This document shows, in pieces, positions 7,863-16,128 of a DNA stretch of 22,678 nucleotides. The notes beneath the pieces were generated by a model. That model was given only the letters and a program-made list of their open reading frames with translations. It made no database searches and had not been told where the DNA came from. Origin of the DNA: Phycisphaerales bacterium UBA4658 (GTDB taxonomy: Bacteria; Planctomycetota; Phycisphaerae; Phycisphaerales; UBA1924). The position numbers and the translations under genes are program-made. Position 1 is the stretch's first letter; the number at the start of each line of letters is the position of its first letter. The stretch lies in assembly GCA_002405485.1 (NCBI GenBank), contig DHLW01000183.1:1-22678 (forward strand). Reading direction: 5' to 3'.

Positions 7863-9143
7863 TCAGGCCAACGCGGCGGATCGGTGCTCGAGGCAGATGC
7901 TTCGCAGAGCCGCGGCGGCGTGGTCAACATCGCCCGAGGTGAGGAACGGCCCAAGACTCAATCGGACGCCGCCGGGGGTTCGAGCCGAACCATCGGCACC
8001 GATGTCCCGAGCGATGGCCTCGTGTGCGAGCGGGGCGCAGTGGAGCCCGGCGCGCGTGAGCACGCCGAAGCTCGACTCAAGGATCGCCGCCACTTCCTGG
8101 GGCGCGAGCTCGTCGTGCTGGAACGTGAAGACACCGACGCGTCGGGAGACGTCCGCCGAGCCGAGCAGTCGCAACCCAGGCGCGGCATCGCAGCGGCCGG
8201 TGGCATCGGGGGCGAGTGCGTGCAGGAATCGCTCCATGAGGGCGATCTCGTGGTCTTGGATGGCGTCGATGCCTCTATCGAGGATCCACGCCACGCCCTC
8301 TGAGAGCCCGACGATGCCGAGGGAGTTGTGCGACCCGGGCTCGTACTTCTCAGGAAGGGCTGCTGGGTGCTTGAGCTGCTCGCTGAGATTGCCTGTGCCG
8401 CCCTCGCGAACGGTGTCAAGACGCCGCTCGACACCGGGGCGGATGCACAGGCCGCCGGTGCCGGTGGGCCCGAGCAGCCCCTTGTGCCCAGGGAACGCGA
8501 GGAGATCGATCCGGGCGCTGGTCATGCTGACCGGGACGTGTCCGAGGGACTGGGCCGCGTCCACCAGCATGAGCGCCCCATCATCCGACGAACCGCCGAC
8601 GCCGAAGCGATCGCACGCGGCGCCGATGGCGTCCATGTCCTGCAGAACGCCGGTGACGTTGCTGGCATGATTGACGCAGATCAGGATCGTTTCGCCCGGG
8701 CGCACGGCGGCGGCGACATCGGACGGATCGACCAGCCCCGTCGACGGATCGACAGGAACGATGGTGAAGGCGAAGTTCGGGTCGCAAGCCCGCAGGGCGT
8801 GCAGCGGGCGAAGCACGGAGTTGTGCTCGATCGCGGTGGCAACGGCATGCAGCGGCGCGGACGCGCCGCGCTGTCTGCGAGACGCCGCGTACACCCCCTT
8901 GACCGCGAGATTCAGCCCATCCGACGTGTTGAGCCCGAAGACGACGTGATCGGGGCTGGAGAGACCTACCAGGGTCGCGATGCGCTGGCGACACCGTCGG
9001 ACGAGTACGGCGGCCTCCCGGGCCGGGGCGTGGCTGCCGCGGCTTGGCGCCCCGCATTCGAGCATGTACCGCGTCATGGCATCGAGGACGGCCGGGGGCT
9101 TGGGAAAGCTCGTCGCCGCGTTGTCAAAGTACCGGGTCTTCAC
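7863..9143 (-). CDS. Cysteine-desulfurase-like class V aminotransferase (EF2568-like subfamily)
   Basis: PLP-dependent fold-type I enzyme of the class V aminotransferase/cysteine desulfurase group, 426 residues. Visible landmarks are the N-terminal YFDNAATSFPKPP, the His107 region ATAIEHNSVLRP, Asp195 and Gln198 in LVDAAQSLGH, the PLP lysine Lys221 in AFPGHKGLLGPTGTGGL, and the putative sulfur-carrying Cys369 in RAGLHCAPLAH. The GLHCAPLAH pattern and the GPTGTGGL loop point to the EF2568-type family (TIGR01977-like), whose best-known members occur with selenium-dependent molybdenum hydroxylase genes. No SUF, ISC or selenium gene is nearby, so the sulfur acceptor is unknown. It starts with GTG at 9143 and lies 40 bp before polA and 48 bp after the glycogen synthase, so it is probably co-transcribed with both. 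Confidence 0.85.
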   Translation of the reverse strand: MKTRYFDNAATSFPKPPAVLDAMTRYMLECGAPSRGSHAPAREAAVLVRRCRQRIATLVGLSSPDHVVFGLNTSDGLNLAVKGVYAASRRQRGASAPLHAVATAIEHNSVLRPLHALRACDPNFAFTIVPVDPSTGLVDPSDVAAAVRPGETILICVNHASNVTGVLQDMDAIGAACDRFGVGGSSDDGALMLVDAAQSLGHVPVSMTSARIDLLAFPGHKGLLGPTGTGGLCIRPGVERRLDTVREGGTGNLSEQLKHPAALPEKYEPGSHNSLGIVGLSEGVAWILDRGIDAIQDHEIALMERFLHALAPDATGRCDAAPGLRLLGSADVSRRVGVFTFQHDELAPQEVAAILESSFGVLTRAGLHCAPLAHEAIARDIGADGSARTPGGVRLSLGPFLTSGDVDHAAAALRSICLEHRSAALA

Positions 9144-9191
9144 GATCGAATCGTAGCGACCACGGACCGGGCCAAACAGTCCTGGGGACGG

Positions 9192-11186
9192 TCAGGTCGG
9201 CCCGACGCCGGCTCGAACCAGCGCGAGATCGTGGGCCCAGTCATAGGCCTTGGCGAGCGCGTTCCAGTCAAACTCCCAGCTTCGCCGCTCCACCTCGTTG
9301 CGAAGCTGGATGCGTTGTCTGCGATCCATCGCGCAGAACGCGGTGAGATGGTCGGCGAGATCCGCGGCGGCTTCGTGGAAGGTCCGCCCTCGCCGCTTGA
9401 GGACCGCCAGACCGCTGCCGATGCTCCCGTGCCCCGGATGATCCTCGAGCATCTGGCCCTGCACTGGCGGGCGAGCCAGATCGGGCAGCGTCTCCTCGAC
9501 ATAGCGGCCGAAGCCGGCCAGATCGCTCGTGACGCTGGGCACGCCCATGGCCATGCATTCCAGCGGCGTGTAGCCCCAGGGCTCGTAGCTGGAGGGAAAG
9601 ACGCCCATGTGACACCCGCGCACGAACTGGTCGTACTCGATGCCCCACAGCGGATTGGTGGGTGTGATGAACTCCGGGTGATAGACGATCTTGACGGGGT
9701 CGTCCGGACGATTGAACAGCCAGACGTTGCGCACCTGGTTGAGCACGTCGTCCTTCGCGTCGTCCTCCAGCAGGTGCGTGACGATCATGGGAAGCTCGTG
9801 CGTCCGGAACGCGTGCTGGGTGCGACGGATGCGCAGCCGCCAGTACTCGCTGATGAGATCGTCGAGCTTGGGCCTCTCTCCACCGGAGACGCTGGCGGCA
9901 AGCTTGCGCAGCCACGGCTCGCGCACGTCCTCGATCACGCGGGCCGTCACGTCGTCAAGCTGGGCCAGCACGCCGCGGCTGTGCAGAGTCCGAGGGTGCA
10001 GCGACCGGGTCGCCCTCTGCGTGATGATGAAGAACACCACCGTGCGATCGCTGCGGATCGATCGCAGCTTGGCATTCAGCCGTGCCATCGCCTCGATGCA
10101 CAGGTCAAAGCCCTTGTTCCTGGGCTCGAACCGCCCGGACGTGAAGAAGTAGAGCGTCTTGTCGAGATCGAACGAGTACGACGGGAAGAAGTGCCCCATC
10201 GTGAAGCGATGGATCCGCTCCTTGAACTGCGCGTGGAACGTCTGAAAGTCGTGCCCGACGTTGTAATGCTCGATGTTCAGCCCGTTGGGCGTGTACAGGT
10301 CCGGCGTACGCCCGAGCAGGTGGGTGCACTCCTCACCGGTGATCTGGCTCACGGTCGTGAACACGTGCGAGCCGTGCACGCAGGCACGCTCGGCATAGTG
10401 CTGCGTCTTCACGTTGCAGCGGGCAGCTTCCGCAGCGTGATCCACGAACGGCAGATGGTCATAGAACCACTCATCGCCCCAGGCGAGCGTCCGGCCGAGC
10501 TGCGTGGCATGGGTCGTGAACACCGTCGCGACCGGGGCCTGCTCCTTCCGCAGCATGGGAATCGCCAGTCCGCCCATCCACTCGTGGAAGTGGGCGAGCG
10601 TGCGTCTGGCGCCGGTGTGGGACTTCTCCGGCGTGCTCGCTGTCGCGTGGTCGTCGTCCTCGACGCCGCCCGCCGCCCAGTTGAGCGCGATGGACCAGAG
10701 CACACGCTTGCTGGCCTCGGCGAACGACGCCACGCCGTCGACGAGGCCATCGCCGGAGGGAAACTCCACGCCGTGCTCGGCCCACAGCTTGTACTTGATC
10801 GCGTCAAGCTCCGGTGGAGCGACCCAGTGCTCGACCAGCAGGACCTTGGGGCGACCGGGCACGAGCCAGTTGCCATGATGCACGACCAGGCCGCCCTGCT
10901 TGAGCTGTTCGAGCGTGCGGGCGATCCAGGAGCCCGGCTTGGGTGACCTCGGCTCGAACTCGAGCGCGGCCTTCTGCGCGTTGTATGGCCCGAGCATGTA
11001 GTAGCGGTTCTTCCACCGCTCGACCATGCGCGGGGCCTTGCTCTTGATGACCTGATAGATGCCCCCGAGCTGGTTGCAGACCTCCCACGCAACCTCGATG
11101 AGCAGGGTGCCCGATGGCGCCCGCTCGGAGTCGGATCGGGGAAGTGTGCGGATCGAACCGCCGGTTTTGCCGCTCCATCCCTGCAT
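9192..11186 (-). CDS. Eukaryotic-type glycogen synthase, glycosyltransferase family 3
   Basis: Makes alpha-1,4-glucan from a nucleotide sugar (UDP-glucose in characterised GT3 enzymes). At 664 residues it is close to fungal glycogen synthase and quite unlike bacterial GlgA (GT5). Order: an N-terminal EVAWEVCNQLGGIYQVI sugar-nucleotide loop (about 31-47), HFHEWMGG (199-206), FTTHATQLGR (223-232), TTVSQITGEECTHLL (277-291), TPNGLN (299-304), SGRFEPRNKG (350-359), and the GT3 catalytic ExxxxxxxE pair Glu535/Glu543 in YEPWGYTPLE. Near the end is an Arg-rich helix (RRQRIQLRN followed by ERR, about 622-635), in the position of the glucose-6-phosphate and phosphorylation control helix of yeast and animal enzymes. 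The phosphorylated N- and C-terminal tails of animal enzymes are not obvious. It sits 40 bp downstream of a Ser/Thr kinase gene on the same strand. A start at 11186 gives 26 residues before the conserved core. Confidence 0.92.
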   Translation of the reverse strand: MQGWSGKTGGSIRTLPRSDSERAPSGTLLIEVAWEVCNQLGGIYQVIKSKAPRMVERWKNRYYMLGPYNAQKAALEFEPRSPKPGSWIARTLEQLKQGGLVVHHGNWLVPGRPKVLLVEHWVAPPELDAIKYKLWAEHGVEFPSGDGLVDGVASFAEASKRVLWSIALNWAAGGVEDDDHATASTPEKSHTGARRTLAHFHEWMGGLAIPMLRKEQAPVATVFTTHATQLGRTLAWGDEWFYDHLPFVDHAAEAARCNVKTQHYAERACVHGSHVFTTVSQITGEECTHLLGRTPDLYTPNGLNIEHYNVGHDFQTFHAQFKERIHRFTMGHFFPSYSFDLDKTLYFFTSGRFEPRNKGFDLCIEAMARLNAKLRSIRSDRTVVFFIITQRATRSLHPRTLHSRGVLAQLDDVTARVIEDVREPWLRKLAASVSGGERPKLDDLISEYWRLRIRRTQHAFRTHELPMIVTHLLEDDAKDDVLNQVRNVWLFNRPDDPVKIVYHPEFITPTNPLWGIEYDQFVRGCHMGVFPSSYEPWGYTPLECMAMGVPSVTSDLAGFGRYVEETLPDLARPPVQGQMLEDHPGHGSIGSGLAVLKRRGRTFHEAAADLADHLTAFCAMDRRQRIQLRNEVERRSWEFDWNALAKAYDWAHDLALVRAGVGPT

Positions 11187-11226
11187 GGCTCAAAACTGTA
11201 CCGCGCCGACACCGGACCCGTGCGGC

Positions 11227-14200
11227 TCAGGGGGAATCGGGGTGCAACTGCCCGTTATCAGGACCTTCCACGAGCGGGGGCGCGTCCCGCAGTGCCCGCT
11301 CCGCCCAGGCGCGAACACCCGGGAGGTCCGCATCAGGAACCGGATTCCGCCGCGGAATGCGCTCGAGGAGATAGGACGTGTTCCTCGCGATCGCGGCGTC
11401 GAGCACGGCGAGGTCCCACTCCCGGACGATCCCGTCGGATCCTGCGACCAGCACGTTCCGGCCGCCGGCAAGGGGTCGGATCGTGGACTGCTCGCGAATC
11501 GGCGAGGCGAGCGTCGCCAGGTTGTCGCCGGATCGAGCGTCCCACGCGCGGAGCGTGGAGTCGATGCTCCCGGAGAAGAGAATCGCGGAGGACTCGTCGA
11601 AGGCGACTTCGACCACGGGACCCTCGTGGCCGCGCATGGTGTGCAGCAACTGGAAGGTCCGTCCGTCGCGGATGTCGATGGAGTGATAGTTGCCGCTGAC
11701 GGCCAGCAGCGATCCATCCGGGCTGAAGCGAGCCCGCATGAAGGAGAACGGCGCTTGGAACTCGAAGACCTGCGAAAAGTCGGCCGTGGATCCCACCCAG
11801 AGCGCAGGCGCCGAGCCCGTCAGGGCGATACGGGAGGCGTCGGGCGAGAGCGCGAACCGCAGGGGGCTTGTCGGCGGGGAATCCTGAACGATCCGCTCGC
11901 GCACGAGCTCGCCACCAGGCCCGAACCTGCGGAGCGTGCGATCGGACCCGATCGTCAGGATGTCGCCATCGGGCAGGAATGCAACGTCGTACACGAACTG
12001 CGGATGGGCCTGGATCGAGACACGCGGGACCAGATCCGTCGCACCGCAGACCTGCACCACCCCGCCCTCGCCGCCGAAGGCCACGCGTGTGCCGGAGTGG
12101 TCGAACGCCACCGCCCGCACGGCGTGTCCGACACGTGTCTCCTTCAGGAGCGCTCGGCTGGGAACATCCCAGATGCGGAGAAAGCCGCGGCTGGTCCCGG
12201 TTGCATACAGACGCTGATCCGGACTCAGCGCCGCCGCAAAGACCCAGTCGACCTCGGGTCTCCGCGAAACCGGCCACTCGCGGATGAATGGGCTCGGCTC
12301 GGCTCGGAGCATGCGCACGGCCGGACCAAACCCGATGGTGTAGATGAACCTCGCGTCGGGCCCAAGCACGGCGGTGCCGGCGTCATGCTCGAGCACCGTG
12401 CCGGCAAGGGACATGTCGTGCGTGCTCAGCAGACGAATGCCCCCCTTGCCCATGAGCATGATCCGAGCGTCGCCGTCGAACAAGGCCATGCGGGAGTACG
12501 CCGCGCCGAGGTCCACGCGCCGTGTTGGCGTCCAGGTTCGGACGTCGATGACATCGAGCGTGCCCCCGTCGGCAAGAGCCAGCAGCGTGCCGCCATCGGC
12601 GCTCAAGGTCAGCTGATGAATGTGCGGCGACACGCCCCGCACGACGTGCTCGACAGTCCTGGAGCGAACATCGACGACGTGGATGATGCCGCTGCGATGC
12701 CCGACAAGAAGCAGGCGATCGTCCATGAACTGCAGAGCCGTCGGGTATCGGGTGCTGTGAACGATCCCCTGGCTGGTCCCCGTGGACGCATCGAAGACCT
12801 CGATGTCGCCGCTCGTGCCGCCGAGCGCGATGCTCGCGCCGTCAGGTGCATATGCGACGATGTTGAACACCCGGGGTGGAAGCTCAATCCGGAATCGCTC
12901 CTGGCCGCTGGACAGATCGATCATCGCAGCCTGCGTCGGGCCCGCACCGACAAGGGCAAAGCGACCATCGGGAGAGATCGCGGCGACGCCCGATTGGCTC
13001 GTCCCGCCGGTACTGGCCGTGCAGGCCACCCGATCGAGCGTTGGGCTCAGCACCGTCACCTGTCCCTGCAGAGTCATGACCGCGACGCCGTTGAGTGCCG
13101 ATGAGTACGAGAGCCGGCTGGGCACTCCGTCCACCATCGGACCCGATGCCAGGATCGGCAAGCGGGCGTAGAACTCGCGCAGGGCCCAGTGCGTCGCCAG
13201 GTCGCCGGGGCGACGAACCCACTGCTGCCAGAGCATGTCCTCGCTCAGCGTCACGTTCCCCGCCGCGGCGACAAGCCGCCCACGTTCGATCCGGCTGTGG
13301 TGCAGCTCGTCGGCGAGCGAGTTTGCCAGCACGCGATTGGCACGTGCCTGAACCGCAGCGATGACGGCGAAGGCGACGATGCCCGCCAGCGCCACCGCGG
13401 CGGCCGCCACCGGGGCCTTGTGCCGACGGACGAGCTTGGACACCACGTACGCGGTCGAGTCCCGCCTGGCCAGGATGGGCTCACCGGCGAGGAATCGGCG
13501 GATGTCCTCGGCGAACGCCGCCGCTGAGGAGTATCGCCGCTCGCGGTCTTTCTCCAGCGCCTTGGCGACGATGGTTTCCAGGTCGCCCCGCATCGACCGG
13601 TCGATCGCACCAAGTCGCGGCGGCGACTCGTCCCGCACGATGCGGGCGATTTCCGGCAGCGGACGATTGGTCAGTTCCAGAGGAAGCCTGCCCGTGAGCA
13701 GTTGGTATGCAATCACCCCGAGGGCATACACGTCGGCTCGCACATCGATGTCGGCCTCCGCACGCTCCGGGCGATCGCTCGGCGTCGTGCCGCCGATGAG
13801 CTGCTCCGGGCTCATGTACGCCAGCGTGCCGATGATCTGTCCCGCGTGGGTGTGCACCGTCGTAAACTGGTGCCGAACGTCCTCGACACGCGCCACGCCG
13901 AAATCCAGGACCTTGGGCTGCGGCCCGCCCTCGGACTCGGCCACCAGGATGTTCGCGGGCTTCAGGTCGCGGTGGATCACTCCGCGTTGATGGGCGTGCT
14001 GCACCGCGTCGCAGACCTTGAGCATCAGTTCAAGCCGCCGGCGGGTCGAGAGCTTGTGTGAGTCGCAGTACACATTCAGGGGGGGCCCCTGCACGTACTC
14101 CATCACAAAGAACGCTTCATCGCTGGAACCGGGCGTGCCCGAGTCGTCCGACAGCCCGGCCTCGTACACCTGGGCGATCCCAGGGTGCTGCATCCGCGCA

Positions 14201-14649
14201 AGCACCTGAGCCTCGTTCTGAAATCGTCGCAAGATGCTCGCGCCACCGACACCCGGCTTGAGCGCCTTGATCGCCACCGTGCGCCTGGGAAAGGCCTGTT
14301 CGGCCTCGTACACGATGCCCATCCCGCCCTCGCCGATCACACGCATCAACCTGTAGTTTCCAGACAGCGCGGGCGCCCGATCCGACCCGGCGCTCTGCGG
14401 CGGGGCGGGATCGGAGCCAGCCGCAAACGCCGCCAGACCCGCACCCGTCACCACGACGCCACGCACGCTCGATGTCCCGGCTTGCCGACCCGGGGCCAGC
14501 AACGCCCGGAGTTCGTCACGCAACTCGACGTCGACCTCCCCGCGCTCGTCCACGCAGGCCGACTCAACAAATGCCAAGCGGTCGGCCTCACCCAGTTCAA
14601 GGGCTTGCTGAAAGAGCTCCATCAGACGTTGGAACTTGTCTGGCGTCAT
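11227..14649 (-). CDS. Membrane-anchored Ser/Thr protein kinase with C-terminal WD40 repeats
   Basis: A Hanks-type kinase of 1140 residues. The N-terminal ~60-residue helical segment is common in planctomycete kinases of this kind. It is followed by a complete kinase domain (about 99-390). Landmarks are the glycine loop GEGGMG (106-111), Lys128 in VAIKAL, the alpha-C Glu in FQNEAQVL, HRDLKPAN (Asp228), DFG (Asp249), the GTLAYMSPEQL activation segment and the DVYALGVIAYQLLTG segment. One transmembrane helix follows (about 413-433), then roughly 700 residues of beta-propeller repeats. The clearest WD40 unit, near 1002-1040, has RGHEGPVVEVAF and ending SGSIDSTLRAWD. So the kinase is cytoplasmic and the propeller is probably outside the inner membrane. 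All catalytic residues are present, so it should be active. It heads the kinase-glycogen synthase-aminotransferase-polA run and diverges from the globin gene. Confidence 0.93.
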   Translation of the reverse strand: MTPDKFQRLMELFQQALELGEADRLAFVESACVDERGEVDVELRDELRALLAPGRQAGTSSVRGVVVTGAGLAAFAAGSDPAPPQSAGSDRAPALSGNYRLMRVIGEGGMGIVYEAEQAFPRRTVAIKALKPGVGGASILRRFQNEAQVLARMQHPGIAQVYEAGLSDDSGTPGSSDEAFFVMEYVQGPPLNVYCDSHKLSTRRRLELMLKVCDAVQHAHQRGVIHRDLKPANILVAESEGGPQPKVLDFGVARVEDVRHQFTTVHTHAGQIIGTLAYMSPEQLIGGTTPSDRPERAEADIDVRADVYALGVIAYQLLTGRLPLELTNRPLPEIARIVRDESPPRLGAIDRSMRGDLETIVAKALEKDRERRYSSAAAFAEDIRRFLAGEPILARRDSTAYVVSKLVRRHKAPVAAAAVALAGIVAFAVIAAVQARANRVLANSLADELHHSRIERGRLVAAAGNVTLSEDMLWQQWVRRPGDLATHWALREFYARLPILASGPMVDGVPSRLSYSSALNGVAVMTLQGQVTVLSPTLDRVACTASTGGTSQSGVAAISPDGRFALVGAGPTQAAMIDLSSGQERFRIELPPRVFNIVAYAPDGASIALGGTSGDIEVFDASTGTSQGIVHSTRYPTALQFMDDRLLLVGHRSGIIHVVDVRSRTVEHVVRGVSPHIHQLTLSADGGTLLALADGGTLDVIDVRTWTPTRRVDLGAAYSRMALFDGDARIMLMGKGGIRLLSTHDMSLAGTVLEHDAGTAVLGPDARFIYTIGFGPAVRMLRAEPSPFIREWPVSRRPEVDWVFAAALSPDQRLYATGTSRGFLRIWDVPSRALLKETRVGHAVRAVAFDHSGTRVAFGGEGGVVQVCGATDLVPRVSIQAHPQFVYDVAFLPDGDILTIGSDRTLRRFGPGGELVRERIVQDSPPTSPLRFALSPDASRIALTGSAPALWVGSTADFSQVFEFQAPFSFMRARFSPDGSLLAVSGNYHSIDIRDGRTFQLLHTMRGHEGPVVEVAFDESSAILFSGSIDSTLRAWDARSGDNLATLASPIREQSTIRPLAGGRNVLVAGSDGIVREWDLAVLDAAIARNTSYLLERIPRRNPVPDADLPGVRAWAERALRDAPPLVEGPDNGQLHPDSP

Positions 14650-14712
14650 CGACTCGGAGCCGAAGGACCGACGCGGCGTGGCACACGGCCGAGCGTGCGG
14701 CTGGGAACGAAC

Positions 14713-14784
14713 TCCCTATCCACTTAGGGAAAACCCGATCCCTGGGAGGACCAAGGATTGTACCTATTTCGTGGGCTTTCCCAC
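14713..14784. promoter_or_regulatory. Candidate operator array between the divergent kinase and globin genes
   Basis: TCCCT at 14713, AGGGA at 14726 and TCCCT at 14739 alternate in orientation with an exact 13-bp step. TCCC recurs at 14779. The same stretch contains GGGAAAACCC (14727-14736) and its inverted near-copy GGGCTTTCCC (14773-14782), plus small dyads TCCCTGGGA (14739-14747) and GTGGG-CTTT-CCCAC (14771-14784). On the minus strand TACAAT (14762-14757) could be a -10 element for the kinase gene, though no good -35 is visible. It looks like a binding region shared by both divergent genes; the regulator is unknown. Confidence 0.4.
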
Positions 14785-14829
14785 TTTGGGGTTGCCACTC
14801 CGCTCGCGGTTGCCGCATTGAGCAATCGA

Positions 14830-15309
14830 ATGAAAGTGACCCGTCATCCCCTTTTGCTGAGCGGCAAGGCGCACCGGATCCCGGCCGACGAATCGGTCAT
14901 CCGCAAGCTGGAGCTGAGCATCGGCGTGCTCGAGCGTCATGCGGATGCGTTCGGCGCAGAGTTCCGGTTGGCGCTGGATGCTCGCGCACCCGGGCTCCGC
15001 GGGTTCATGCCTGATGACCGATCCGGGCACGATGCGCCTCTGATCCGATCGCTGAAGCGCACGGTTGAGCTGCTCCGCGATCCCGACCAGGAGCGCGCGC
15101 ATCTGACGGATCGACAGACTCGACATGCCACACTCGGGGCAAGCTCGGAGCATGAAGCCGTCGTGATCGAACTCATGGTCCGGGCGATGGAGCGGGCCTG
15201 CGGGTCGGCATGGAGCCCGGACTTCTCCCGCGAGTGGACCGCCGCGCTCCGCCTGATATCCGGCATGATGACTCCGAGGGCGGGCGAAGGCGGAGCGGGG
15301 GCGATCTAG
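14830..15309 (+). CDS. Single-domain globin-like heme protein
   Basis: A 159-residue protein with the layout of a bacterial single-domain globin or the globin half of a flavohemoglobin. The assignment rests on the pattern SVIRKLELSIGVLERHADAF, then LALDARAPGLRGFM with Phe59 where CD1 Phe is expected. Next is a TDRQTRHATLGASSEHEAVV segment with His99 at the proximal-heme position of the K/RHxxLG motif, and an SPDFSREWTAALRLISGMM helix typical of globin helix H. The distal residue is uncertain; His67 or Asp68 lie in the right area. No reductase domain follows. It might bind O2 or NO or act as a redox or gas sensor. The start is uncertain: the frame opens at 14758 and no good SD is visible. It diverges from the kinase, and its TAG shares CTAG with the stop of the sigma gene opposite. 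Confidence 0.7.
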   Translation: MKVTRHPLLLSGKAHRIPADESVIRKLELSIGVLERHADAFGAEFRLALDARAPGLRGFMPDDRSGHDAPLIRSLKRTVELLRDPDQERAHLTDRQTRHATLGASSEHEAVVIELMVRAMERACGSAWSPDFSREWTAALRLISGMMTPRAGEGGAGAI

Positions 15310-15977
15310 GCGCTCCGGTCGGGCTGCGAGCGATCCGACGCGAGATACGCCGTCAGCTCCTTGTTCAGCCAGGCCCTTGCGAGCGCCCAGTCGTTTTTCA
15401 CGGTCGCCGGAGACACGTCCAGGGCCTGAGCGGTCTCCTCGATGGAGAGCCCGGCGAAGTACCGGAACATGACGACCTCGGCCTTGCGACGATCGAGGTG
15501 CTCGAGTCTCTCGAGCGCGGCCTCCATGCCCAGGATGACGTCGGCATCGGAGTCTCGGTCGGTCGGAGCCGCGACGGCATCCTCGTGCAGTTCGATCCGC
15601 TCACGCCCGCCGCCGCGCTTGACGCGATGCCGGGCCCGCGCCCGTTCCACGAGAATCCGGCGCATGGCTCTGGCGGCGGCGCCGAAGAAGTGGGCTCGCC
15701 CGTCCCATCGCAGGGCCTGTCCCCCTGGCCCGAGCAGGCGCAGATAGGCCTCGTGCACCAGGGCCGTGGCTTCGATGGTGTGACCGGCGCCGCCCCCGGA
15801 CTCACGGGCCATGCGAGCGTGCGCGAGCTTGCGAAGCTCCTGGTAGACGACCGGAAGGAGTTCCTGGGCGGCCCGGGAATCGCCGCTGGACGCCAGGTTG
15901 ATGAGCTGCGTCACGTCGCTCGGGGAGAGCGGGGATTGCGAGCTTTTCTTGGGGTTTTCGGGGTCAGGCGTGGGCAT
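15306..15977 (-). CDS. ECF-family RNA polymerase sigma factor (planctomycete/acidobacterial PF07638-type)
   Basis: Alternative sigma factor of 223 residues. Region 2 is visible in DVTQLINLASSGDSRAAQELL and the YQELRKLAHARMARE stretch (about 21-59). The extended linker TIEATALVHEAYLRLL (67-82) and HFFGAAARAMRRILVERARAR (96-116) is diagnostic of the TIGR02999-like subfamily. Region 4 has FAGLSIEETAQALDVSPATV (about 174-193), its DNA-binding helix-turn-helix. No anti-sigma gene is adjacent. In planctomycetes and relatives this subfamily is often encoded beside Ser/Thr kinases, as here with one small gene between, so control by phosphorylation is plausible but not shown. It converges on the globin with a four-base overlap and diverges from the secreted dockerin protein. 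Confidence 0.93.
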   Translation of the reverse strand: MPTPDPENPKKSSQSPLSPSDVTQLINLASSGDSRAAQELLPVVYQELRKLAHARMARESGGGAGHTIEATALVHEAYLRLLGPGGQALRWDGRAHFFGAAARAMRRILVERARARHRVKRGGGRERIELHEDAVAAPTDRDSDADVILGMEAALERLEHLDRRKAEVVMFRYFAGLSIEETAQALDVSPATVKNDWALARAWLNKELTAYLASDRSQPDRSA

Positions 15978-16128
15978 TCGCGGTTTTCTCGATGTCGGCT
16001 AGCCGGTTCTCGGAACAGTGTCGCATGGATGGTCGGCGGGGGCAAGGGTGGCCGGTGAGATCGCCCGCACAGACAGACCCGACGGCTCTCTCGGCACTAG
16101 CCAACACACGCCACACAGGAGCAGACAC
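15978..16128. promoter_or_regulatory. Divergent intergenic region between the sigma gene and the secreted protein
   Basis: The region must hold the start signals for both genes. A perfect 10-bp palindrome CGGCTAGCCG lies at 15996-16005. Toward the secreted protein, GGAAC (16012-16016) followed after about 15 bases by GTCGG (16032-16036) resembles the GGAAC-N16-GTC layout of ECF promoters, so the neighbouring sigma factor might read it. This is weak evidence by itself. The SD AGGAG at 16117-16121 sets the start of the downstream gene. Confidence 0.3.

Noticed and set aside
8328..10946. 872-codon plus-strand open frame
   Set aside because: It is antisense to the glycogen synthase and aminotransferase genes, has no recognisable motif and is rich in Arg/Gly/Asp as expected from a high-GC shadow frame.
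11059..13104. 681-codon plus-strand open frame
   Set aside because: Antisense to the kinase WD40 region; composition is that of a shadow frame, with no domain or SD.
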